Origin: an uncultured Lachnospiraceae bacterium
GTDB lineage: Bacteria; Bacillota; Clostridia; Lachnospirales; Lachnospiraceae
Direction: 5' to 3'
Assembly: GCA_902803745.1 (NCBI GenBank)
Contig: CADCRB010000115.1
Coordinates: forward strand, 1 to 55,234
DNA length: 55,234 bases
The notes below the pieces were generated by a model. It did not search any database. It was given only the letters and a program-made list of their open reading frames with translations, and had not been told where the DNA came from. The position numbers and the translations under genes were made by a program. The first letter of the stretch is position 1; every line of letters starts with the position of its first letter. This document shows positions 7,592-15,712 of the stretch, one piece after another.

Positions 7592-9412
7592 TTGAGATCA
7601 TCAAACAGAGGTATAGGGATATATTTTCTTATTGTTGCAGCGGTTCTTCTGCTGATCACATTTATGTCAGGAAATATGGAGCCCAAAGATACCTACAATT
7701 ACAAAGCATTTTTGGAAGATCTTAAGGAGAATAATGTAAGTGCTGTTCTTTTGTCCCCCAATGCAGAAACTCCGACCGGTGATATCACGGTAACGTTAAA
7801 AGGCGGTACGGTACACAAACTGTATGTGGCTGATATTACCGAAGCGGAGCATGATATGAAGGATCTCTTTCCCGGCTATGATGAGGATGAAGTAAAAAAA
7901 GAGAACATGCTTTTTACCTACGGGATACCGATTATCCTCTCTGTAGCTGTAGTCATGATTATAATGGCTATGATGAATTCACAAGGTGCTGCGGCAGCAG
8001 GTGGCAATCGGATGATGAGCTTCGGAAAGAGTGGAGCGCGTATGGTGACACCCGGTCAGACACAGATTTCTTTTAAGGACGTGGCTGGACTTGTAGAAGA
8101 AAAGGAAGATCTGGAAGAGATTGTGGATTTTCTTAAAGATCCCGGGAAATACACATCTGTGGGAGCCAGGATTCCTAAAGGAGTGATTTTGGTTGGGCCT
8201 CCCGGTACTGGAAAAACACTTCTTGCAAAAGCTGTTGCCGGTGAAGCCGGAGTACCGTTCTTTTCGATATCAGGCTCTGATTTTGTAGAGATGTTTGTAG
8301 GTGTAGGTGCATCGAGAGTTAGAGATCTTTTTTCGGAAGCCAAGAAGAATTCACCATGCATAGTCTTTATTGACGAGATAGATGCCGTTGCCCGAAGAAG
8401 AGGAACTGGTCTCGGCGGAGGACATGATGAAAGGGAGCAGACATTAAATCAGCTTCTTGTTGAAATGGATGGGTTCGGAGTAAATGAAGGAATTATAGTT
8501 ATGGCTGCAACGAACCGGGTGGATATATTGGATCCAGCCATAATGCGGCCTGGTCGTTTTGACCGTAAAGTCGGAGTTGGATCACCTGATGTCAGAGGCA
8601 GAGAAGATATATTAAAGGTCCATGCCAGAAACAAACCGTTGGGGGACGATGTTGACCTTAATCAGATTGCCAAAACTACAGCGGGATTTACCGGAGCGGA
8701 TCTGGAAAACCTGCTTAATGAGGCAGCAATAAAGACCGCTAAGGAAAACCGGTCTTATATTACTCAACAGGATATTAAAGCGTCTTTTGTTAAGGTAGGT
8801 ATTGGAAGCGAAAAGAGAAGTAAGATTATCTCAGATGAAGAAAAACGGATAACCGCGTATCATGAGGCAGGGCATGCAATATTATTTCACGTACTCCCTG
8901 GAGTGGGACCTGTTTACAGTATATCGATTATTCCCACAGGTATGGGGGCAGCGGGATACACTATGCCTCTTCCTGAGAAGGATGAGATGTTCCGTACCAA
9001 ATCCAAGATGATGAATCAGATAGTTGTTGATCTTGGCGGAAGAGTTGCTGAAGAGCTTATTTTCGGACAGGATGACGTAACAACAGGTGCATCACAGGAT
9101 TTCAAGCAGGCAACGAAGCTCGCAAGACGAATGGTTACCACATACGGAATGAGTGATAAAATAGGGGTTATGAGTTATAACGAAGATGAGGATGAAGTCT
9201 TTATTGGCCGGGATCTCGCACATGGAAGAAGTATGTCAGAGGAAACTCTCAGGGAGATCGATATGGAAGTCAAGAGTATAATAAATGAGTGTCATGAAAA
9301 AGCAAAGGCTATTATCAGGGAGCATAGGGATATATTGGACCGTACAGCGGATCTCCTGCTGATGAAGGAGAAAATAGATATGGATGAGTTCAATTCGCTT
9401 TGGGAGGGGTGA
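7592..9412 (+). CDS. ftsH: ATP-dependent zinc metalloprotease FtsH
   Basis: Membrane-anchored AAA+ protease that degrades misassembled membrane proteins and some regulators. The protein begins at a TTG with a strong GGAGGT site (7579-7584) 7 bases upstream. Order: transmembrane helix 1 (about 8-25), an extracytoplasmic domain, helix 2 (about 111-128), Walker A GPPGTGKT (202-209), Walker B FIDEID (259-264), second region of homology MRPGRFDRK, and the zinc site HEAGH (424-428) with a later DLGGRVAEE Asp ligand. 606 residues, a little shorter than many because the acidic C-terminal tail is brief. Confidence 0.97.
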   Translation: MRSSNRGIGIYFLIVAAVLLLITFMSGNMEPKDTYNYKAFLEDLKENNVSAVLLSPNAETPTGDITVTLKGGTVHKLYVADITEAEHDMKDLFPGYDEDEVKKENMLFTYGIPIILSVAVVMIIMAMMNSQGAAAAGGNRMMSFGKSGARMVTPGQTQISFKDVAGLVEEKEDLEEIVDFLKDPGKYTSVGARIPKGVILVGPPGTGKTLLAKAVAGEAGVPFFSISGSDFVEMFVGVGASRVRDLFSEAKKNSPCIVFIDEIDAVARRRGTGLGGGHDEREQTLNQLLVEMDGFGVNEGIIVMAATNRVDILDPAIMRPGRFDRKVGVGSPDVRGREDILKVHARNKPLGDDVDLNQIAKTTAGFTGADLENLLNEAAIKTAKENRSYITQQDIKASFVKVGIGSEKRSKIISDEEKRITAYHEAGHAILFHVLPGVGPVYSISIIPTGMGAAGYTMPLPEKDEMFRTKSKMMNQIVVDLGGRVAEELIFGQDDVTTGASQDFKQATKLARRMVTTYGMSDKIGVMSYNEDEDEVFIGRDLAHGRSMSEETLREIDMEVKSIINECHEKAKAIIREHRDILDRTADLLLMKEKIDMDEFNSLWEG

Positions 9413-9476
9413 TTTTAAAGCGTTTTGTACAAAAATCGACCGCGTTTTTAATAAACCTTGTGAAAAATGCGAATTG

Positions 9477-9504
9477 TTGTCATTTTGTTCGGATGCTATA
9501 TTAT
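9477..9504 (+). promoter_or_regulatory. Promoter-like sequence downstream of ftsH
   Basis: TTGTCA (9477-9482), 16 bases, TATTAT (9499-9504) in the 204-base gap after ftsH. No convincing gene follows on this strand, only two stem-loops (9526-9545 and 9572-9603). It could start a short untranslated RNA or be chance in an AT-rich gap. Confidence 0.25.
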
Positions 9505-9525
9505 ATGCGTACCCCCAATACATGA

Positions 9526-9545
9526 TGCCGTTTGAGAAAACGGCA
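9526..9545. other. Stem-loop in the ftsH/tad gap
   Basis: Perfect 8-bp stem TGCCGTTT/AAACGGCA closed by a GAGA tetraloop, a stable loop type. It sits 26 bases before the long terminator hairpin. Function unknown. Confidence 0.4.
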
Positions 9546-9571
9546 CCCCATAAGAAAGAAATACCTTCTCC

Positions 9572-9603
9572 TGAAATCCCCAACCGGACGGTTGGGGATT
9601 TCA
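9572..9603. terminator. Bidirectional terminator between ftsH and the tad operon
   Basis: Perfect 14-bp inverted repeat (TGAAATCCCCAACC and its complement) around a 4-base loop, placed between the convergent ends of ftsH (9412) and the FHA gene (9617). The following bases are T-rich but do not form a continuous T run on either strand, so efficiency is uncertain. Confidence 0.6.
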
Positions 9604-9616
9604 ACGTATATGTCTT

Positions 9617-10957
9617 TTATCCTGCTTTTGTATGAAAGGTCAGAGATGTGTTGGCAAGGGAAATAATGTCACCATCAAGGATTTCCGCGGTCTCATTTGC
9701 ATCAAGCATTTTTCCGTTTACTCCTGTACCGTTAAGTGAATTCAGATCTGAAAGAAAGTACTTTCCGTCCTGTTCTTTTATCATTGCATGTATGCGGCTT
9801 ATGCCTGTTCCGTCTACAACCCCGTCAACCCTGGATTTCATCTTACCTATAATAAATGGAAAAGCAGAAATTGATATTATCCGGCCATCCTCATACCTAA
9901 GTTCCGGAGAAGCAGGACTTTTGGACAGTGACAAAGGACTTTTTATAAGCACAGTTTTTTCATATTCTTCATTTTGCGTATGATCCTGATATTCCATATA
10001 TTCGATATTGTCTCCTGTCTCAGGCTTAGGGACAGCGATGTCCTCTTCCGGAAGATTATCTCCGGGTGCAGTATCTTTGTCTTTTTTCTTTAACTGAAAT
10101 GACACGGAGATTAAGACAACAGCAAAAGCAAAAGCTATTACGATTCCTGATATCAGGTATTCTTCATCTGTGAGTGTTATCGGAAACAGAGAGGGAGCCA
10201 TAACCATTACAATATATGCTGATGCTAATGATATGACCAGTCCCAGTAAAATATAGGCAGTTTTTTTCTTTGAGCTATTATTTCCCGTGTTATCATCTTC
10301 TGCAAAGAAGGGCTTCATTTCATCTGAGATGCCTTCCTTCAGATCCCAATATTCATTCGGATCTGTCAGTGGATCCGGGTTTCTTTCGGGTAGAGGAAAT
10401 TCGAGGCTTTCCGGTTGATCGTTAAGTGACCGGGTTTCGCAGACAGGTTTTGGTAAAATGCAGCCGTTTTCTACCATTTCAAGGTATTCGTATGCTAATT
10501 TGGCCGCTTCTCTGTCATTACCGTCTACATGATCTGTTAGAAAATCAGCGAGATAACGTAGACTGTGCAACTCATCCTGAGGCATATCCGGTACATAGAT
10601 AAAGGCAGGCTCTAAAGTATCGGGAAGAAGCCATATGTCCGATGGCGCATATAGTACCTCGTCGGGAGACAGCAGATATCTCGCAAGCTCTGAAAGAAGA
10701 CCGGACAGTCCCTGCAGTATAGCTGATATCTCATCTTTTGTCATATTTCGTCCCGAGAAGATCGTCTCAAGATTTACTCTGCCCTGAATATCATAGTAAT
10801 AATAACTATAACCGTCGATGCTCTGAGGTGTCATTTTTGCAAGATACGGTATATCATTCCTTACTATCATTTTTTCCCGCAAGCTTGGAACATCATATCT
10901 CTCATTTTTTACGATCAGGTAGTTTTTTATTCCGTTTCTTTTATATGTGATCTGCAT
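9617..10957 (-). CDS. DUF6382 - transmembrane - FHA domain protein
   Basis: 446 residues. The N-terminal ~175 residues match what I know as DUF6382 (starting MQITYKRNGIKNYL). A charged linker leads to two hydrophobic helices (AYILLGLVISLASAYIVMVM and YLISGIVIAFAFAVVLISV). The C-terminal ~80 residues are a forkhead-associated domain with GTGISRIHAMI and LNSLNGTGVNG, which binds phosphothreonine. The FHA end is thus cytosolic or at least separated from DUF6382 by the hairpin. It is the last gene of the tad operon, so it may link pilus assembly to a Ser/Thr kinase. I chose the ATG at 10957 because AGGAGG precedes it; an in-frame ATG 18 codons upstream would run into the TadE-like gene. Confidence 0.85.
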   Translation of the reverse strand: MQITYKRNGIKNYLIVKNERYDVPSLREKMIVRNDIPYLAKMTPQSIDGYSYYYYDIQGRVNLETIFSGRNMTKDEISAILQGLSGLLSELARYLLSPDEVLYAPSDIWLLPDTLEPAFIYVPDMPQDELHSLRYLADFLTDHVDGNDREAAKLAYEYLEMVENGCILPKPVCETRSLNDQPESLEFPLPERNPDPLTDPNEYWDLKEGISDEMKPFFAEDDNTGNNSSKKKTAYILLGLVISLASAYIVMVMAPSLFPITLTDEEYLISGIVIAFAFAVVLISVSFQLKKKDKDTAPGDNLPEEDIAVPKPETGDNIEYMEYQDHTQNEEYEKTVLIKSPLSLSKSPASPELRYEDGRIISISAFPFIIGKMKSRVDGVVDGTGISRIHAMIKEQDGKYFLSDLNSLNGTGVNGKMLDANETAEILDGDIISLANTSLTFHTKAG

Positions 10958-10968
10958 AAATCCTCCTC

Positions 10969-11424
10969 TTACTTTTGAATGTGGTCTATGAAATTTCCGG
11001 CTGCCCGGCAATTTCTTATAAATTCAATGGCATCTTTTTGATATGAAGTGGCCTCTCCTTTTACATCTATACTTTCGGTTCCTGCTATTCTAATAAATAA
11101 CGCTCCTTGCGGTATACGTAATCTGCCGCTGTAGGAGACACTTATCTCCTTACCGGATACGTTAACTTCAGTACTAAGATCCTCTGTCGCAAGCAGGAGA
11201 CCGTCAATATTATAATTTGCCGCTTTCCTTGCCTCCTGTTCCATGTCAGAAGAAGATGTTCTTATCAGGCTGGCTTTCAGTGCGGCCTGATAGGCACAGC
11301 TTTTCATAACAGCTCTGTCATGAAGAAAAAAAGATATGTATATTAGGAAAACTATCACACCCATAATAAGCGGAAATACCAGAGCGGCTTCAATTGTATA
11401 AGATGCGGAAAGATTTTTTTTCAT
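10969..11424 (-). CDS. TadE-like pseudopilin
   Basis: 151 residues with a class-III prepilin-like N-terminus: short basic leader (MKKNLSA), then SYTIEAALVFPLIMGVIVF with Glu at position +5 after the probable cleavage after Ala7, then a periplasm/wall-facing domain with few cysteines. This is the TadE/TadF type of minor pilin in Flp pilus systems. It has an AGGAG site and overlaps the peptidase gene upstream by 4 bases (ATGA), so processing enzyme and substrate are co-translated. Confidence 0.82.
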   Translation of the reverse strand: MKKNLSASYTIEAALVFPLIMGVIVFLIYISFFLHDRAVMKSCAYQAALKASLIRTSSSDMEQEARKAANYNIDGLLLATEDLSTEVNVSGKEISVSYSGRLRIPQGALFIRIAGTESIDVKGEATSYQKDAIEFIRNCRAAGNFIDHIQK

Positions 11425-11855
11425 ATAATAGCTCCTGTTGTCTCTATCAGACAGCCTAAAAACAGGAACGGTAAGAAGGGGAGTGCTGTATTGCGGGTCC
11501 CTTTTCTTAGAAAGAGAATGATGATCGAAACAAAAGAAGCAGCTATCATGGCATCAAGCACGGAAAGTGTAGCGGCTCTTCCGCCCAAATATATACCTGT
11601 CGTGAGGATAGCAAGAGCGTCTCCCATGCCAATTTTGCCGTCAGATATCAACGATATCCCTATAAATACGGCTCCAAGAAGTATCCCCATAAACATTTCC
11701 ATAATATTGTAACCCCCTGTCTTCCAGCATATGAGTCGTATCAATACTCCTGCTGCTCCTGAAACCGCTAGCAGCAGGATCGGCACGGTCTTTTTTCTGA
11801 TATCCAGAACAGAACCTGTCAGCAAAAACAGGAGTAAAGGGACAGACATTATCAT
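11421..11855 (-). CDS. Prepilin peptidase, A24 family (TadV/CpaA-like)
   Basis: 144-residue polytopic membrane protein with the two aspartates of the A24 family: LDIRKKTVP near the N-terminus and GKIGMGDALA in the middle. Such peptidases cut Flp pilin and TadE-like prepilins after the short leader. It lacks the N-terminal methylase domain of PilD, as expected for TadV. I start it at ATG 11855, 9 bases after a GGAGG; an ATG at 11873 would overlap the previous gene by 16 bases. This is the second such peptidase of the operon. Confidence 0.85.
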   Translation of the reverse strand: MIMSVPLLLFLLTGSVLDIRKKTVPILLLAVSGAAGVLIRLICWKTGGYNIMEMFMGILLGAVFIGISLISDGKIGMGDALAILTTGIYLGGRAATLSVLDAMIAASFVSIIILFLRKGTRNTALPFLPFLFLGCLIETTGAII

Positions 11856-11857
11856 AT

Positions 11858-12604
11858 TTAGTTTCCTCCACATTCATCGCAAGGCGGCAAACCGGCCTTG
11901 GATAAGGGTATCTCATGTACTGTTCTCTTTAATGCTCCGCAGGAAAGAGAGGTGTGATATCTGTTCCCATCATCAGTAATGTAAACCGTGGCCGGTTTTT
12001 CGCCTGTATGACAGCAGTATTCACAAGGATAGTACTTTGATCCGTCGTTAGCCCTTTCCTTTTTAAGGTCAGCATAAGCCACACTTCTTATATTCAGATT
12101 CAGATGGGAGCAACTTAGAGATCTGTGGTATACCGATCCGGTTTCGGTAACGTACACCATCTCTTCATCGACATTATTGTTGCTCTTATGCTTCAGGTTA
12201 TCATAGCCGGTAAAAGCTCTTATCCTTACACGATCTACCATGTATGGGTTATATGCGCCTAAGATATCAAAGGGCACATCAATTCTGTACCTTTTAACCA
12301 GATCTATAATGTCATCTCCATTATTCAATATATCTATAGCATCGGAAAGTGGGGTATCGTCAATCAATGAATCTCCCAGATAAGCATATTTTGCCATTCT
12401 ATACGCATTCTCCGCTAACTCTTCCGTATTTGCAGAAGAAATACGAATAGCATCCGTAAGGTACATGACCGACAGCATAGCAAAAATGAATATTGGCAGA
12501 ATGAGAGAAGTTTCAACTGTAATGCTCCCGGAAAGGGATCTCCCTGTTTTGGAAAGGAGGGTGATGAAATGAAATTCTTTTTTTGATATCTCTGTTTTTC
12601 GCAT
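11858..12604 (-). CDS. TadE-like pseudopilin with two C-terminal Cys/His modules
   Basis: 248 residues. The N-terminus has a prepilin-like segment, GSITVETSLILPIFIFAML, with the probable cut after Gly26 and Glu31 at +5. After an extracytoplasmic middle part come two related modules, about 149-198 and 207-245. Each reads V-Y-[VI]-T-x-x-G-x-x-Y-H-x-S-L-S-C and ends with C-x-x-C: His160/Cys165/Cys194/Cys197 and His217/Cys222/Cys242/Cys245. I know similar YH...C...CxxC repeats from other Firmicute secreted proteins but not a proven function; metal binding is inference. No ribosome-binding site precedes the ATG, so the start is less certain. Confidence 0.75.
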   Translation of the reverse strand: MRKTEISKKEFHFITLLSKTGRSLSGSITVETSLILPIFIFAMLSVMYLTDAIRISSANTEELAENAYRMAKYAYLGDSLIDDTPLSDAIDILNNGDDIIDLVKRYRIDVPFDILGAYNPYMVDRVRIRAFTGYDNLKHKSNNNVDEEMVYVTETGSVYHRSLSCSHLNLNIRSVAYADLKKERANDGSKYYPCEYCCHTGEKPATVYITDDGNRYHTSLSCGALKRTVHEIPLSKAGLPPCDECGGN

Positions 12605-12675
12605 ATTTTTAATTTTTGAAGAAACATTGTTTATAGGGGAGAAGGGAGGTCCCTTTCCGTAAACATCACGTATTG

Positions 12676-14103
12676 TCAGAAGTCACTCATATAACTCATT
12701 TGTCGATCTATGGTAAGTTTGTTCTTCCCCTTAAAGGTCATAACAGCACTTAGAGATACGTATTCTATGCATCCATCCAGGCGGAAGTGTTTGTTGCCGG
12801 CGGTATTTCTTAGATTCATTTCTATAATATCCATGGCCCGCATACATTTTGTGGTCTTATTTTCCATTATCAGGAAAACTCTTAAGTAATCTTCATAAGA
12901 AAAACCGCTGCCTTTTTGACCTGTAGGTCTTGCATTGGTTCGAATAGAAGTCAGTCCCCAAAGAGGCATTTTCCAGTCAGCAGCCGTCTTTTTGAGTGGA
13001 ACTCGCTCTCCGGCGAGCAGTCTTACGACATCAGATACGCTCTCGCCATATGCCCATGCAAGCAGGGTAAGATCGGTAACCGCCTCGGCAGCATCAGGTA
13101 CAAGAAGAAGCGTACAGACAACAGTGGCAATCCCTTCGACCAGCTCTTTTTTTTCTGAATCAGTAAAAATGTATAAAGCATTTGCTCCATATCTAAGAGG
13201 AAGAAGGACTTCTACTACTTTACGAAGATTGGCATTATCCGAATTTTTTCCGTACAGGATGTACTCCAGCTCGTAGTCAGCTCCTTCTTTTGTATGCTGA
13301 TCAGTATAGGAAGTGCACTTGTCGAAAAGGTATTCATCAAACATAAGCTCTGATAAAGTGCTTTCGGTATCTACAGTACCTCCGTGAAGACCGGTCCCCT
13401 TATTTATATTTCTGTGAGAGATAAGGGAAGATGTATCAATTGTTTTGTGAGAAATATCTCCTGAATCTAAGACAAAAGACAGTATGCCGTCCCAATCGTC
13501 AAATACATTTCCTGCGGGATTCTCCGGTATTTTGTAATCAATATCATTGAGTTCTTCTTCGAGCTCTTTTTGATATTCTTCAGGATGCTGGTCAGCTATT
13601 TCGCTGCTGTTATATTCTGATACAAGACCACCGGCATTTTCGGCAAGTTTTTTTGCTGCGCTAATACCGTGAAGATCTTCAAATGCCTGTATTGCCTGAC
13701 GCTTAAATACACGACCGGCAGCGTCTGATGCATAGGATGCTTCGGCAATATCGAGGGATAGGAGAGTTAATGATGTAAAATCAGCGGGCTTAATTAGTGA
13801 AAATGTGCCCTTTGAGGGATCGATGTTATAGCTTATATAATCCTTTATATGCTCCTTTAGTTCGCTTAGTGATGGAGTTGATCCTCCGTAGGAGGTGTCT
13901 ATGAAATACAGGTCATATCTGCTTAACAGCTCTCTGTTATACTCGGCAAATACAGATTCAAGCGACAGATCAGTCGCCAATTCACATTTCATTCTTGAAG
14001 CCGTATATGCGGCGCTTTCTGTTATTCCCATGATAACCGAGAGTATGATCGTCAGTATGAGACTTAAAAAAACCGTAATAGTCCCTTTTAACCTGTATTT
14101 CAT
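12676..14103 (-). CDS. DUF5702 domain protein of the Tad locus
   Basis: 475 residues, starting MKYRLKGTITVFLSLILTI, which looks like a prepilin leader with cleavage after Gly7 but with Phe instead of Glu at +5. A large domain follows, with ARTN..TTKCMRAMDIIEMNLR near the end. The family (DUF5702) is known to me only from Lachnospiraceae-type tad clusters, where it sits where TadG-like minor pilins are expected. A strong GGAGG precedes the ATG. Role in pilus assembly is inferred from position. Confidence 0.78.
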   Translation of the reverse strand: MKYRLKGTITVFLSLILTIILSVIMGITESAAYTASRMKCELATDLSLESVFAEYNRELLSRYDLYFIDTSYGGSTPSLSELKEHIKDYISYNIDPSKGTFSLIKPADFTSLTLLSLDIAEASYASDAAGRVFKRQAIQAFEDLHGISAAKKLAENAGGLVSEYNSSEIADQHPEEYQKELEEELNDIDYKIPENPAGNVFDDWDGILSFVLDSGDISHKTIDTSSLISHRNINKGTGLHGGTVDTESTLSELMFDEYLFDKCTSYTDQHTKEGADYELEYILYGKNSDNANLRKVVEVLLPLRYGANALYIFTDSEKKELVEGIATVVCTLLLVPDAAEAVTDLTLLAWAYGESVSDVVRLLAGERVPLKKTAADWKMPLWGLTSIRTNARPTGQKGSGFSYEDYLRVFLIMENKTTKCMRAMDIIEMNLRNTAGNKHFRLDGCIEYVSLSAVMTFKGKNKLTIDRQMSYMSDF

Positions 14104-14119
14104 TTTTCCTCCGTTTTGA

Positions 14120-14290
14120 TTAAACCTGTTTAGCTTTATTGTTGATGGTCTTAAAGATGCTGTTTACCAGTTCGGTAAGCTGAGATTTGAAGATAAGAAC
14201 CAGTCCGATGAGAACGACCAGTATAAGTATCATTTCAACTGTACCGATCCCGTCTTCCTCGGTAATAAAGCTTTTTAATGACTTCAGCAT
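14120..14290 (-). CDS. Flp1 family type IVb pilin
   Basis: 56-residue major pilin candidate. The leader ends at Gly14 in EEDGIGTVEMILI, leaving Ile+1 and Glu+5, the class III prepilin cleavage pattern, followed by one hydrophobic helix (MILILVVLIGLVLIF) and a short polar end (NSIFKTINNKAKQV). The ATG at 14290 has AGGAGG 7 bases upstream; in-frame sequence upstream to 14362 crosses a hairpin and is not pilin-like. It lies between TadC and DUF5702 genes. Confidence 0.88.
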   Translation of the reverse strand: MLKSLKSFITEEDGIGTVEMILILVVLIGLVLIFKSQLTELVNSIFKTINNKAKQV

Positions 14291-14322
14291 AACGGTGCCT
14301 CCTTTCTTATTTATTATGTACA

Positions 14323-14354
14323 GGTACCGTAAAGGTATTGCCTGAAACGGTACC
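14323..14354 (-). promoter_or_regulatory. Stem-loop upstream of the pilin gene
   Basis: 8-bp perfect stem GGTACCGT/ACGGTACC with an inner AGG/CCT pairing, placed in the only sizeable gap inside the tad operon (tadC stop 14364, pilin ATG 14290). It could be an mRNA processing or stabilising element that sets pilin level apart from the assembly genes; there is no T run, so it is not a simple terminator. Confidence 0.4.
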
Positions 14355-14363
14355 GGAAACATC

Positions 14364-15710
14364 TTATAGTGAAAAAGACATAAACGCCGGGATGATCACA
14401 ATGATCATAACAACAGAAAGCATCAGAACCATTGGCAGAAGAAGCAGGGTCCCGGCTTCCTCTCCTCGTTTCCTCGCATTTGCCTTTCTTTCCTCGAATG
14501 CTTCGCGAACTTCTTTTTCAAGCTCGGGAAGCAGACCGGAACTCCCTTTTTTAATATTTTGGGAAAACAAAGCACCAAGCTTCGTATATCTTTTTACAGC
14601 GCATCTTTTTCCGAAGTCGAGATAGGCTTCATACTCGCTGACCCCGCTTCTCATACGATAGACAGTGATCAGCATTTCTTCTAAGGCAAAGGAAGTCCTT
14701 CCATACGTGCGGTTTTTATAGTCCAGCGCTACCTTCTCAAAAGCGGCTCTTAAGGTCAGTCCGGAACCAATAAGAAGAGTCAGCTTGCTGACTATTTCAG
14801 GATAATCAATAAGCATTTCCCTTTCTCTCTTAGCTACTTCTTTGTTAAGGTCGTGGTCTTTTCCGGTATAAATTATGAATGCCGCAAAAATCGATATAAG
14901 CAGAACATAGAGCCATGTACGTGGAAGAGATTTCTCGTATGTTAGTTCTTGTCCGTCCACACTATCAGGAAGGATCTGGTCGTTTTCAGAGACTGTTCTA
15001 AGTGCATACGCATTAATGCTTTGATCTAAATCATATGAAAGTCTGTCCTCCGGGGATCTGTACTTTGGGAAAACCCTGACAAAGAATTCATAGTCTTCAT
15101 GATATTCCTTGTATGAAAGCCCGGCCGTAAGCTTAACCGGACATCCCGAATCATCGTGAAAGGTTTCCTGAATATGCCCGCTGCTGTCCAAGACATCGTA
15201 GTCTCCGATAAGCCATTCTATTGAAACCGGATATCCGTCAAGACTGTTTATAAGGAGCAGATCGTGATCAATATGATCGACGGAGGAGTTTTCTCCGAGG
15301 ATTGAATGAGGCAGAAGCTGTTCCATTTCATAAAATATTCCTTTGATCTCCTGTGAGGTATACTGTTTTTCATCTACTGTAAGGATCTTTTGCTTTTCGA
15401 TCATTTCTCCATCTGCAAAGACATCTACAGAAACATTCTTTTCTCCTTCTCCGTAAGCACCTCTTTCTATGAGATAGTTTTCTATTTCCCCCGAGCTTTG
15501 TAAATCCAGGATCAATATCACGATTGACAGCAGTGTTCCGGCAGTTAAAACTGCAAGCACGGAACCAAGCTTTTTAACATAATAATTTTTAGTCAGTCTG
15601 GCCCCGGGAATACCGGGATGCAGGAGCATCTGGTTTTCCCTGATATATTCAGTTTCTTTCGGTGTAAAAATCCTTAGCAGTATTTCTGCAAGGTGATAGA
15701 AAAAGGACAT
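14364..15710 (-). CDS. TadC-like pilus assembly membrane protein with large insert
   Basis: 448 residues. The C-terminal third is a type II secretion F domain (YPEIVSKLTLLIGSGLTLRA, LFSQNIKKGSSGLLPELE) ending in a hydrophobic helix (LLLLPMVLMLSVVMIIVIIP), as in TadC. Unlike the usual ~300-residue TadC, there is a helix near residues 48-68, then about 200 mostly polar residues (up to ~267) and another helix, so an extra domain is probably on the outer face. I start at ATG 15710, 2 bases after the tadB stop; an in-frame ATG at 15758 would overlap tadB. Confidence 0.82.
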   Translation of the reverse strand: MSFFYHLAEILLRIFTPKETEYIRENQMLLHPGIPGARLTKNYYVKKLGSVLAVLTAGTLLSIVILILDLQSSGEIENYLIERGAYGEGEKNVSVDVFADGEMIEKQKILTVDEKQYTSQEIKGIFYEMEQLLPHSILGENSSVDHIDHDLLLINSLDGYPVSIEWLIGDYDVLDSSGHIQETFHDDSGCPVKLTAGLSYKEYHEDYEFFVRVFPKYRSPEDRLSYDLDQSINAYALRTVSENDQILPDSVDGQELTYEKSLPRTWLYVLLISIFAAFIIYTGKDHDLNKEVAKREREMLIDYPEIVSKLTLLIGSGLTLRAAFEKVALDYKNRTYGRTSFALEEMLITVYRMRSGVSEYEAYLDFGKRCAVKRYTKLGALFSQNIKKGSSGLLPELEKEVREAFEERKANARKRGEEAGTLLLLPMVLMLSVVMIIVIIPAFMSFSL

Positions 15711-15712
15711 AG

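Noticed and set aside
9384..9635. 83-residue open frame with CEKCELLSFC after ftsH
   Set aside because: It starts inside ftsH, reads through both hairpins and the terminator, and has no ribosome-binding site; the cysteines look accidental.
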